From the NCBI RefSeq assembly GCF_026151205.1, contig NC_087081.1, positions 6,257,246 to 6,321,245 on the forward strand: a stretch of DNA of 64,000 nucleotides, written 5' to 3'. A program made the translations under genes and the position numbers. Under the pieces are notes generated by a model. The model made no database searches. It was not told where the DNA came from and saw nothing but the letters and a program-made list of their open reading frames with translations. Shown here piece by piece: positions 21,243 to 33,619 of this stretch. How positions within the stretch are numbered: the stretch's first letter is position 1; each line of letters starts with the position of its first letter. Origin of the DNA: Bolinopsis microptera (Eukaryota; Ctenophora; Tentaculata; Lobata; Bolinopsidae).

Positions 21243-21360
21243 TAATCCTTGTAATACTTGTAATACTTGTAATACTTGTAATACTTGTAATACTTGTAAT
21301 ACTTGTAATACTTGTAATACTTGTAATACTTGTAATACTTGTAATACTTGTAATACTTGT
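21243..21360 (+). repeat. (TACTTGTAA)n minisatellite, ~13 copies
   Basis: Short array of the same 9-bp unit, ended abruptly by the fold-back terminus at 21361 (..AATACTTGT|GGCAAG). Confidence 0.9.
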
Positions 21361-24300
21361 GGCAAGTTTCCATAAACGATATTTTATGATCGTCGCCGAT
21401 AATCGCTTATTGAGCGCTTTTTCGGCGCTTTTTTAAAAAAAAACCGTTTACAATCGCTTTTTTTATGGTTGGGATAAGGGTTTATGTAAAATTGTTTTGT
21501 ACGGCTGCAAAACCATAAAAACCAAGGTCACGTGAAATTTTTGGGCGAACGAATTAGCAAAAGCCGGTCGCGGTTTTTATACAAAAATAAGCGTACACAT
21601 GATATACAATGCAATAAAGCTAAGAGTTTCTGCATGTTCGATTATTTTGCACCTAACTTAACCATGTGCCTTTGTGCTGCCGTTGCTCTATCCAGATAGG
21701 TAGTGCGCCATCAACAGTGAGCCGCGCGTGCCGACTGTATAGTAGGATAGTTTTTTAGCGCTAATTTCGGCCAGCACAATTTTCTTCAAACAAATAGATA
21801 TTGAGTATCTTTCCCGACCTCCGATTGCAACAAAAATTGGTGAGCTCACTCTGTACTCATAGACTTACGAGGAAAGTGTCCGAAATAATACGACAAAAAT
21901 CAACGAATTTGGTCAAATTACGCGACTTTTACATCTACTTTTGCTCCAAAAGCCGCGCACGATCAAATATGGCACCCTTCACCTAACCATGTGTTTTCGC
22001 GCCACTTCGGGCGCGCTTGTTTCACAAGTACGTCAAGAAGTGAGTGGGTGCGCGCTACTGCAAGCGCAAGGGCTCTGGATAGAGCAAATGGCACCCAGCT
22101 AGTGAGGCGAAACTCACTGATCTTTCCAAAAAGGTATGACAAATTTGGTATTGTGAAAATTCTCAGAGTCTCTAGAAAACAGTGTTACAAAAAAATTTAA
22201 AATCTGAGCAAGTTTATTTTATCGTCCACCCCTAATCCAGAGCCGTTGAGCTTTGATCTAGTCGCCAACCCTCCATCGATTTTGGCAACCATATATTGGT
22301 TCCCAAAATTTCCCGCACCTTGCAGAAAGCGGCGCGCGCTACTTTAGACGAGTAACATCCGTCAATTAAGAGTATCACCTGTTAACCATGGGTACGGTAT
22401 TGGGTCTATTTGTATCATTCAGGTCGCGTCGTGACATAGTCATAAGTAAATTAAACAATTGCGCGGTAATCGGTAAACAAGCTGATATGCCCATTTTACA
22501 GCATGAACTAACATGAGACAAAATATTGACTCACAATGCGATGTCAATCTTTCAATTCACAGCTTGGTGAGGCCCAGTCTAGTGGTGAATTTTTACCAAA
22601 CTAGCGAAGCGCAATGTTGAATGTGATTGCGAGAATTGACGGGTGACACTCGTAAAATATTTGTTCCATATATTGGAGTCCAACTCGGCTTTTACTAATT
22701 CGCTCGCCCAAAAATTTCACGTGACTTTGGTTTTTATGGTTTTGCAGCCGTACAAAACGGTTTTACATAAATCCTAATCCCAACCCTAACCCTAACCATA
22801 ACCCCGAAGTTAACCATAACACTTACCACAAGCCTAACCCTAACCCGGGCCCTAAACAATCGAATTAGTATTTTACTAGCCTGTCACGTGACCAAAACGG
22901 TTTTTTGCCCATAACTCTCCAGGGAAGCATTTTAACCCTACGTCATGGGGGGTGATTCGGAATCAGCGTCCAAAAATACACCGATCTAGATCACTTTCAT
23001 GCCCCAAAGGGCCTTTTCACAAGAATTTCCTTAAAATTTGGGCGAGCGATTTAGTAGAAGCGGTAGAAAAGCGATCATAAGCGCCTATAAGCGCTTTTAA
23101 ATCCTGATTCTGCCGGTGACCCCAGGTTGCACAGAAAAGCACTTATAACTATAAGCGGGCACACTGATTTCCAGTTCTGACCAGGTTTTTGACGGCCCCA
23201 ACGTTAATGTGGCTCTTGCTATGTGTTGGTTCAGCCGAATTAATTATTATATAATCAAGTTTATTTTTCTCGTTAGTTGTCATCCGGCCAAACATTAAGC
23301 AACTTATATTGCAGTACCATTTATCATTTAGTAATCAAAATATGTCATTGTAATTTTGCATGGCTGAAATGTAACGCTAATGAGCGCTTTTTAATTCCGG
23401 GCACTCCCCCGTTCCGACCAGGTTAGTGGCAGCATTGAAAAAGCGCTTATAAGCGCTTTATAATTCTTGCCAACCAGGCCATGGGTGATAGGAAAAGCGG
23501 TAGAAAAGCGATCATAAACGCTTTTAAATCCTGACTCTGCCGTGTACCCCAGGTTGCTCAGAAAAGCACTTATAAGCGGGCACTCTGATTTCCAGTTCCG
23601 ACCAGGTTAGGGGCAGCATTTAAAAAGCGCTTATGAGCGCTTTTTAATTCCGGGCACTCCCCCGTTCCGACCAGGTTAGTGGCAGCATCGAAAAAGCGCT
23701 TATAAGCGCTTTCTAATTCCTGCCAACCAGGGGTGATACGAAAAGCGGTAGAAAAGCGATCATAAGCGCTTTTAAATCCTGACTCTACCGGTGCACCCCA
23801 GGTTGCTCAGAAAAGCACTTATAAGCGGGCACTCTGATTTCCAGTTCCGACCAGGTTAGGGGCAGCATTTAAAAAGCGCTTAAGAGCGCTTTTTAATTCC
23901 GGGCACTCCCCCGTTCCGACCAGGTTAGTGGCAGCATTGAAAAAGCGCTTATAAGCGCTTTTTAATTCCGGGCATACCCCCGTTCCGACCAGGTTAGGGG
24001 CAGCATTTAAAAAGCGCTTAAGAGCGCTTTTTAATTCCGGGCACTCCCCCGTTCCGACCAGGTTAGTGGCAGCATTGAAAAAGCGCTTATAAGCGCTTTT
24101 TAATTCCGGGCATACCCCCGTTCCGAACAGGTTAGGGGCAGCATTGAAAAAACACTTATAAGCGCTTTATAATTCTTGCCAACCAGGCCATGGGTGATAG
24201 AAAAAGCGGTAGAAAAGCGATCATAAGCGCCTATAAGCGCTTTTAAATCCTGACTCTGCCGGTGCAACCCAGGTTGCTCAGAAAAGCACATGCAAGTGGG

Positions 24301-25100
24301 CACTCTCCAGTTCCGCCCAGGTTAAGGGGAATTGAGAAATCGCTTATAAGCGCTTTTAAATTCCGGGCACCACCCCGTTCCGACCAGGTTAGGGGCGGCG
24401 TTAAAAAAGCGCTTATAAGCACTTTTAAATTCCGGGCACTCCCCCGTTCCGACCAGCTAAGGGGCAGCATTGAAAAACGCTTATAAGCGCTTTATAATTC
24501 TTGCCAACCCATGCCATGGGTGATAGGAAAAGTGGTAGAAAAGCGATCATAAGCGCCTATAAGCGCTTTTAAATCCTGACTCTGCCGGTGCACCCCAGGT
24601 TGCTCAGAAAAGCACATGCAAGTTCCGACCAAGTTAAGGGGAATTGAGAAATCGCTTATAGTTATAAGCGCTTTTAAATTCCGGGTACTACCCCGTTCCG
24701 ACCAGGCTAGGGGCAGCATCGAAAAAGCGCTTATAAGCGCTTTTTAATTCCTGCTCACCTGGCCATGGATGATAGGAAAAGCGGTAAAAGCGGTGAAATA
24801 GCGATGAATTAGCCGTAATAAGCGATTTCTAAAAAAACGCTTATAATCGATTATAAGCGGTTATAAGATGTAATATAGCGTTTTCCTGACTCAATTTTAA
24901 AAGCGCTTATAAGCGCTTTATTTGCGCTTTATAAACAGCTAAATTGCACCCCAATTATAAGCGCTTATAATCGATTATAAACGGTTCAAAAAAAATCGCT
25001 TATAATCGACTATAATTGATGTCATAATTCAAAAAAGCGCTTTTTTGAATTTAAAAGCGCTTATAAGCGCTTTTAAGCGCTTACTAGCGTCGCCACTTGT
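21361..25100 (-). mobile_element. Fold-back element copy 2, reversed and deleted
   Basis: Starts with the canonical terminus GGCAAGTTTCCATAAACGAT at 21361. After ~100 bp it jumps (near 21462) into the reverse complement of 28803, so about 2.75 kb of one arm (equivalent to 28804-31575) is missing. From there to ~24975 it is a near-perfect inverted copy of 25433-28803. It carries one extra 138-bp (two 69-bp units) block around 23970-24107. At ~24976-25094 it switches to a direct copy of 25208-25327 and ends at CACTTGT directly before copy 3. Confidence 0.8.
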
Positions 25101-28100
25101 GGCAAGTTTCCATAAACGATATTTTATGATCGTCGCCGATAATCGCTTATTGAGCGCTTTTTCGGCGCTTTTTTAAAAAAAAACCGTTTACAATCGCTTT
25201 TTTTACGATTATAAACGGTTCAAAAAAAATCGCTTATAATCGACTATAATTGATGTCATAATTCAAAAAAGCGCTTTTTTGAATTTAAAAGCGCTTATAA
25301 GCGCTTTTAAGCGCTTACTAGCGTCGCTGAGCGATTTGAAAGCGGTTTTCCAGTAGGATTGGCGCCAAAAACGGGTGGATAAGCGGTTGGCCGGATAAGC
25401 GATTCGTAGGCGCTTTTTTGAACCATTTATAAGCGATTATAAGCGCTTATAATTGGGGTGCAATTTAGCTGTTTATAAAGCGCAAATAAAGCGCTTATAA
25501 GCGCTTTTAAAATTGAGTCAGGAAAACGCTATATTACATCTTATAACCGCTTATAATCGATTATAAGCGTTTTTTTAGAAATCGCTTATTACGGCTAATT
25601 CATCGCTATTTCACCGCTTTTACCGCTTTTCCTATCATCCATGGCCAGGTGAGCAGGAATTAAAAAGCGCTTATAAGCGCTTTTTCGATGCTGCCCCTAG
25701 CCTGGTCGGAACGGGGTAGTACCCGGAATTTAAAAGCGCTTATAACTATAAGCGATTTCTCAATTCCCCTTAACTTGGTCGGAACTTGCATGTGCTTTTC
25801 TGAGCAACCTGGGGTGCACCGGCAGAGTCAGGATTTAAAAGCGCTTATAGGCGCTTATGATCGCTTTTCTACCACTTTTCCTATCACCCATGGCATGGGT
25901 TGGCAAGAATTATAAAGCGCTTATAAGCGTTTTTCAATGCTGCCCCTTAGCTGGTCGGAACGGGGGAGTGCCCGGAATTTAAAAGTGCTTATAAGCGCTT
26001 TTTTAACGCCGCCCCTAACCTGGTCGGAACGGGGTGGTGCCCGGAATTTAAAAGCGCTTATAAGCGATTTCTCAATTCCCCTTAACCTGGGCGGAACTGG
26101 AGAGTGCCCACTTGCATGTGCTTTTCTGAGCAACCTGGGTTGCACCGGCAGAGTCAGGATTTAAAAGCGCTTATAGGCGCTTATGATCGCTTTTCTACCG
26201 CTTTTTCTATCACCCATGGCCTGGTTGGCAAGAATTATAAAGCGCTTATAAGTGTTTTTTCAATGCTGCCCCTAACCTGTTCGGAACGGGGGTATGCCCG
26301 GAATTAAAAAGCGCTTATAAGCGCTTTTTCAATGCTGCCACTAACCTGGTCGGAACGGGGGAGTGCCCGGAATTAAAAAGCGCTCTTAAGCGCTTTTTAA
26401 ATGCTGCCCCTAACCTGGTCGGAACTGGAAATCAGAGTGCCCGCTTATAAGTGCTTTTCTGAGCAACCTGGGGTGCACCGGTAGAGTCAGGATTTAAAAG
26501 CGCTTATGATCGCTTTTCTACCGCTTTTCGTATCACCCCTGGTTGGCAGGAATTAGAAAGCGCTTATAAGCGCTTTTTCGATGCTGCCACTAACCTGGTC
26601 GGAACGGGGGAGTGCCCGGAATTAAAAAGCGCTCATAAGCGCTTTTTAAATGCTGCCCCTAACCTGGTCGGAACTGGAAATCAGAGTGCCCGCTTATAAG
26701 TGCTTTTCTGAGCAACCTGGGGTACACGGCAGAGTCAGGATTTAAAAGCGTTTATGATCGCTTTTCTACCGCTTTTCCTATCACCCATGGCCTGGTTGGC
26801 AAGAATTATAAAGCGCTTATAAGCGCTTTTTCAATGCTGCCACTAACCTGGTCGGAACGGGGGAGTGCCCGGAATTAAAAAGCGCTCATTAGCGTTACAT
26901 TTCAGCCATGCAAAATTACAATGACATATTTTGATTACTAAATGATAAATGGTACTGCAATATAAGTTGCTTAATGTTTGGCCGGATGACAACTAACGAG
27001 AAAAATAAACTTGATTATATAATAATTAATTCGGCTGAACCAACACATAGCAAGAGCCACATTAACGTTGGGGCCGTCAAAAACCTGGTCAGAACTGGAA
27101 ATCAGTGTGCCCGCTTATAGTTATAAGTGCTTTTCTGTGCAACCTGGGGTCACCGGCAGAATCAGGATTTAAAAGCGCTTATAGGCGCTTATGATCGCTT
27201 TTCTACCGCTTCTACTAAATCGCTCGCCCAAATTTTAAGGAAATTCTTGTGAAAAGGCCCTTTGGGGCATGAAAGTGATCTAGATCGGTGTATTTTTGGA
27301 CGCTGATTCCGAATCACCCCCCATGACGTAGGGTTAAAATGCTTCCCTGGAGAGTTATGGGCAAAAAACCGTTTTGGTCACGTGACAGGCTAGTAAAATA
27401 CTAATTCGATTGTTTAGGGCCCGGGTTAGGGTTAGGCTTGTGGTAAGTGTTATGGTTAACTTCGGGGTTATGGTTAGGGTTAGGGTTGGATTAGGATTTA
27501 TGTAAAACCGTTTTGTACGGCTGCAAAACCATAAAAACCAAAGTCACGTGAAATTTTTGGGCGAGCGAATTAGTAAAAGCCGAGTTGGACTCCAATATAT
27601 GGAACAAATATTTTACGAGTGTCACCCGTCAATTCTCGCAATCACATTCAACATTGCGCTTCGCTAGTTTGGTAAAAATTCACCACTAGACTGGGCCTCA
27701 CCAAGCTGTGAATTGAAAGATTGACATCGCATTGTGAGTCAATATTTTGTCTCATGTTAGTTCATGCTGTAAAATGGGCATATCAGCTTGTTTACCGATT
27801 ACCGCGCAATTGTTTAATTTACTTATGACTATGTCACGACGCGACCTGAATGATACAAATAGACCCAATACCGTACCCATGGTTAACAGGTGATACTCTT
27901 AATTGACGGATGTTACTCGTCTAAAGTAGCGCGCGCCGCTTTCTGCAAGGTGCGGGAAATTTTGGGAACCAATATATGGTTGCCAAAATCGATGGAGGGT
28001 TGGCGACTAGATCAAAGCTCAACGGCTCTGGATTAGGGGTGGACGATAAAATAAACTTGCTCAGATTTTAAATTTTTTTGTAACACTGTTTTCTAGAGAC

Positions 28101-31100
28101 TCTGAGAATTTTCACAATACCAAATTTGTCATACCTTTTTGGAAAGATCAGTGAGTTTCGCCTCACTAGCTGGGTGCCATTTGCTCTATCCAGAGCCCTT
28201 GCGCTTGCAGTAGCGCGCACCCACTCACTTCTTGACGTACTTGTGAAACAAGCGCGCCCGAAGTGGCGCGAAAACACATGGTTAGGTGAAGGGTGCCATA
28301 TTTGATCGTGCGCGGCTTTTGGAGCAAAAGTAGATGTAAAAGTCGCGTAATTTGACCAAATTCGTTGATTTTTGTCGTATTATTTCGGACACTTTCCTCG
28401 TAAGTCTATGAGTACAGAGTGAGCTCACCAATTTTTGTTGCAATCGGAGGTCGGGAAAGATACTCAATATCTATTTGTTTGAAGAAAATTGTGCTGGCCG
28501 AAATTAGCGCTAAAAAACTATCCTACTATACAGTCGGCACGCGCGGCTCACTGTTGATGGCGCACTACCTATCTGGATAGAGCAACGGCAGCACAAAGGC
28601 ACATGGTTAAGTTAGGTGCAAAATAATCGAACATGCAGAAACTCTTAGCTTTATTGCATTGTATATCATGTGTACGCTTATTTTTGTATAAAAACCGCGA
28701 CCGGCTTTTGCTAATTCGTTCGCCCAAAAATTTCACGTGACCTTGGTTTTTATGGTTTTGCAGCCGTACAAAACAATTTTACATAAACCCTTATCCCAAC
28801 CATAACCCCGAAGCTATCCATAACCCGCGTACCTTAACCCAAACCCTAACATGAGCCCTAAACAATCGAAATCATGTTTTACTAGCCTGTCACGTGACTA
28901 AAACGGTTTTTGCCCATGTAACTCTCCAGGGAAATATTTTTACCCTACGTCATGGCGGGTGATTCGGGATCAGCGTCCAAAAAATACACCGATTTAGATC
29001 AATGTCATACCCAAAGGCCTTTTCACAAGAATTTTCTTAAAATTTGGGCGAGCGATTTCGTAGGAGCGATTCAAACGCGCAATCTGGCGCGGTTTATTTG
29101 TTGCAGTTTTACTATCTAATAACCAAATTTTACAAGCTATCTCAGCACGCCTGCACGTGCACGGCTTTACTAGCGTATATATACATTACTTTTTTCCTAT
29201 TGGTACTCAGCGTGCACTTGTTTTTATGTCCACGATTGATTATGAACAAGTACGTGAATGCTGGTCACGCACACACTAACTTTCAATGAGCACCGCACTT
29301 TTTTCAGACGTCGTGATTCGCTCAGCCCGACTAGAGATTCCTTGGAATGACATAAACAGGCCTGTCATACTCGTTGACAGACTGAGCGTGGCCCAGCGCA
29401 ATAATTTAATTTCATATACTATATTTTTCTTTTGCAAGTTCTGAATGTGAAGTGTGTATGACTGATGACGCAGCGCGCATCGACCGCCACCAGGACAACC
29501 ACCAACATTAACAACATATAAATAAACGCTTGCAAGCGCTTTACAATTTCTGACAATTATTGTCGGAGAACTTTGCCGCGCCGTGCACTTAGCCTTCTTG
29601 CTTGGCTTCTAGATCGCCAGTCAAACAACTATGTTTAAATCCATGTTGATAAATGATAGATAAATCGGTAAAAACCAGCAATAAAAAGTGATTGTAATCG
29701 CTTATAACTTATAACCGCTTTTCAAATCCTTAGGGGCAGCATTAAAAAAACGCTTATAAGCGCTTTCTAATTCCTGCCAACCAGTCCATGGGTGATGGGA
29801 AAAGCGGTAGATAAGCGATCATAAGCGCCTATAAGCGCTTTTAAATCCTGACTCTGCCGGTGCACCCCAGTTTGCTCAGAAAAGCACATACGAGTGGGCA
29901 CTCTCCAGTTCCGACCAGGTTGAAGGGAATTGAGAAATCGCTTATAACTATAAGCGCTTTTAAATTCCGGGCACTCCCCCGTTCCGACCAGGTTAGGAGC
30001 AGCATTGAAAAAGTGCTTATAAGCGCCTTTTAATTCCGGGCACTCCCCCGTTGCGACCAGGTTAGTGGCAGCATTGAAAAAGCGCTTATAAGCGCTTTCT
30101 AATTCCTGCCAACCAGGCCATGGGCGATAGGAAAAGCGGTAGAAAAGCGATCATAAGCGCCTATAACCGCTTTTAAATCCTGACTCTGCCGGTTCACCCC
30201 AGGTTGCACAGAAAAGAACTTATAAGCGGGCACTCTGATTTCCAGTTCCGACCAGGTTAAGGGGAATTCAGAAATCGCTTATAAGCGCATATTAATTCCA
30301 GGCACTCCCCCGTTCCGACCAGGTTAGGGGCAGCATTGAAAAAACGCTTATAAGCGCTTTATAATTCTTGCCAACCAGGCCATGGGTGATGGGAAAAGCG
30401 GTAGAAAAGCAATCATAAGCGCCTATGAGCGCTTTTAAATCCTGACTCTGCCGGTGCACCCCAGGTTGCTCAGAAAAGCAGTATGCAAGTGGGCACTCTC
30501 CAGTTCCGACCAGGTTGAAGAGAATTGAGAAATCGTTTATAAGCGCTTTTTAATTCCGGGCACACCCCCGTTCCGAACAGGTTAGGGGCAGCATTGAAAA
30601 AACGCTTATAATCGCTTTATAATTCTTGCCAACCAGGCCATGGGTGATAGGAAAAGCGGTAGAAAAGCGATCATAAGCGCTTTTAAATCCTGACTCTGCC
30701 GGTGCACCCCAGGTTGCTCAGAAAACCACTTATAAGCGGGCACTCTGATTTCCAGTTCCGACCAGGTTAGGGGCAGCATTTAAAAAGCGCTTATGAGCGC
30801 TTTTTTATTCCGGGCACTCCCCCGTTCCGACCAGGTAAGGGGCAGCATCGAAAAACGCTTATAAGCGCTTTATAATTCTTGCCAACCCATGCCATGGGTG
30901 ATAGGAAAAGTGGTAGAAAAGCGATCATAAGCGCCTATAAGCGCTTTTAAATCCTGACTCTGCCGGTGCACCCCAGGTTGCTCAGAAAAGCACATGAAAG
31001 TTCCAACCAGGTTAAGGGGAATTGAGAAATCGCTTATAAGCGCTTTTAAATTCCGGGCACTACCCCGTTCCGACCAGGCTAGGGGCAGCATCGAAAAAGC

Positions 31101-31679
31101 GCTTATAAGCGCTTTTTAATTCCTGCTCACCTGGCCATGGATGATAGGAAAAGCGGTAAAAGCGGTGAAATAGCGATGAATTAGCCGTAATAAGCGATTT
31201 CTAAAAAAACGCTTATAATCGATTATAAGCGGTTATAAGATGTAATATAGCGTTTTCCTGACTCAATTTTAAAAGCGCTTATAAGCGCTTTATTTGCGCT
31301 TTATAAACAGCTAAATTGCACCCCAATTATAAGCGCTTATAATCGCTTATAAATGGTTCAAAAAAGCGCCTACGAATCGCTTATCCGGCCAACCGCTTAT
31401 CCACCCGTTTTTGGCGCCAATCCTACTGGAAAACCGCTTTCAAATCGCTCAGCGACGCTAGTAAGCGCTTAAAAGCGCTTATAAGCGCTTTTAAATTCAA
31501 AAAAGCGCTTTTTTGAATTATGACATCAATTATAGTCGATTATAAGCGATTTTTTTTGAACCGTTTATAATCGTAAAAAAAGCGATTGTAAACGGTTTTT
31601 TTTTTTAAAAAGCGCCGAAAAAGCGCTCAATAAGCGATTATCGGCGACGATCATAAAATATCGTTTATGGAAACTTGCC
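25101..31679 (+). mobile_element. Fold-back element copy 3, complete (6.6 kb)
   Basis: Both ends present: GGCAAGTTTCCATAAACGAT at 25101 and its exact inverse ending at 31679, with the terminal ~105 bp matching almost perfectly. Arms of ~2 kb carry the palindromic GCGCTTATAAGCGC arrays in opposite orientation. Inside are the two inverted ~350-bp units (27220-27568 and 28716-29055) around the core. There is no transposase-sized ORF, so any movement must rely on another source. Flanks are CACTTGT on the left and CTATTCAAG on the right, with no obvious target duplication. The superfamily is unassigned. Confidence 0.8.
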
Positions 31680-32399
31680 CTATTCAAGTATAAGTTGCTG
31701 GGGTTAATAATCAAAGAGACTAATTATAGCTTCCATAGAACAATAGCACAGTACATTCAACAACTGCGTAGAGTTCGAGGAGGTAGTGGCTACTAGAATC
31801 AAGTACGTTTGCTTTAATCAAGGACAATTTGCGTGGTAATATTTAAGACAACGTTAAGACGGTGTTAGTGTAACTTATTGTTTCCATAGGGTGTTATATA
31901 AGTTAATGATCTTAGCTTGGAGGGGGAAATGTTTTAAAACATATAAGAAATATACGAAAAGTTTGTTTTCGCAGGAGCTTTCAAAATACATGTGTAAATC
32001 GTCTTCAGCTAGGGATGATGTTCTCTCTCTATCTCTCTCTCTCTCTGTTCTGGTCAACGGTTTCTGGCCTCTTACTAAAAAGTTAAAGGCCTTATCGCCG
32101 TGCCCACAGAATGCAACTCCTATTAGCTGCACGCCAGGACTCCCAAAGTATATACGAAATCATAAAATAATAAATATCAATGCAACAGACCCTTGGAGTC
32201 TTGAAGCTGTCACTACCTGTCTCAGAGCAAACCCACTTCCGTTGTAGTACTTCTGCGGGGAGACAAGGGACTTCCGAGCAAGTTCAAAGCCTGGGAGATA
32301 TGTCTCTATGCGGAGATGGGCCTAGGTTGAGTTCCTAGTATGGGATTTAGCGAAAGTTCCTGGTGAAGAATCCTAGGAGGTTACCCAAAAGGGTTTTCC
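31680..32399. other. No gene seen; inverted copy of a dispersed block
   Basis: 31715-31895 is the reverse complement of ~46961-47125 (CTTCCATAGAACA.., GGAGGTAG.., TTGTTTCCATAGGGTG). A short (CT)n tract lies at ~32022-32046. The 118-codon ORF at 31891-32247 spans the CT tract and has no recognised domain. Confidence 0.55.
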
Positions 32400-33615
32400 C
32401 TATCCAGTCTTGTCGACTGTTCCGCAAATTTGAAGATATGATTGTAGTTTACTGATGTTAAGGTAGAGTTTACCAATTATCCTCATTCTGAACGTCATGA
32501 TCTGGATGCACTTGCAGAGGAGGTGCTGGGATGTTTCTGCTTCTCCTGAAAAGTGTTTACAATCTTGCGTCTCGAAGTTGACGTTGTTTGCCACGTTCTG
32601 AAAATAAACTAGTGGGCTGTGACGTATCCTGAAAGCGACCATGTTAGCCATCTGATGTGAGTTCCAGAAAAATTAAAGTTCCTGTATTTATATTTATGGA
32701 GGAACATCTCAAACGGAATGTTCCTTTTTCACTGAGTGTGGCCTAATTGGGAGGAAGGGTTCTGGTCCTATGGGGATGTTGTTGGATTGATCGTCCCTTG
32801 CGAATTCGTCCGTTAGTTCTTTACCGTATACTCCTTCATGTCCTGAACGAAGTTCTACTCGATGAGAATACGTAGTGAGTTGAGTTGGTTTGAGATGTTC
32901 AGATCGAACCTGGAGTTAAAACTGGTGCTGTTAAGCGCTTAAATGCAGACTGGGAATCTGAGAGGAATTTATGATTGATGGAGATCCTAAAATATCATTA
33001 GTCCAGACACTTGCCATGTGTAACGCAAATAGCGGGTACGATTTCCTCAATGAACCTGAAGAAGGAATATCTGTCCTGAATTGATACCATGTAACGTCGA
33101 GCTAAAAAATGAATCAAAAGTTTGAGTAAATCGTTAAACGTTGTATGTCCTATTAGCATCCCCTAAGCATTGCATTGATGTTTATTCCTGGTCCGGTTAG
33201 CTTTGCGTCTCAGAACTAAAGAGGTCCACTATGCTTTGGTGAGCTATGCTGTCCACTAGGGTACTGTAGATCTAAGGGTTCCCCGTGTAATGGGGCAGGC
33301 TGTGATAAAGCATCTCTGCAGGATGTCCGAGATGAACTGTTTTCGAGTGTTGAGAACTTCCGCTGTAGAAACTGAATATAACCAGTAAGAGTGTCAGTCA
33401 AACTCTGCTGCTACTAGATGATTGTAGAGCGTCCAGTCACACTTCAATAAAGAGTGTGGCAAAGCTAACCCGGTCCCCTGAAAAGTGGTTACTGGAGGAA
33501 GAAGTGCCAGGAATTCTCGCTATCAGTGTCTCCTCGTAGTCAGAGTTGAAATTCCTAATTCTGTCTTATCACGAGCCTGTGTCTAGCGTGTGTCAGCCCT
33601 TACGCATTAGCTGTC
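32400..33615 (-). pseudogene. RNase H-bearing LINE, decayed copy (minus)
   Basis: The reverse complement follows the plus-strand copy at 41940-42720. On the minus strand, 32651-32400 contains NFETQDCKHFSGEAETSQHLLCKC, like the Cys/His tail (CxxC..ETxxHLLxxC) that follows the RNase H of some LINE polyproteins. The segment 32740-32960 is the decayed RNase H region, whose better-preserved counterpart is at 42560-42720. Numerous stops and frameshifts. The copy continues at 35002-35400 beyond an inserted hairpin element. Confidence 0.55.
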
Positions 33616-33619
33616 TTAA

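Noticed and set aside
25090-25110. Target-site duplication for the complete fold-back copy
   Set aside because: The left flank (CACTTGT) and right flank (CTATTCAAG) do not match; the left flank is itself rearranged element sequence.
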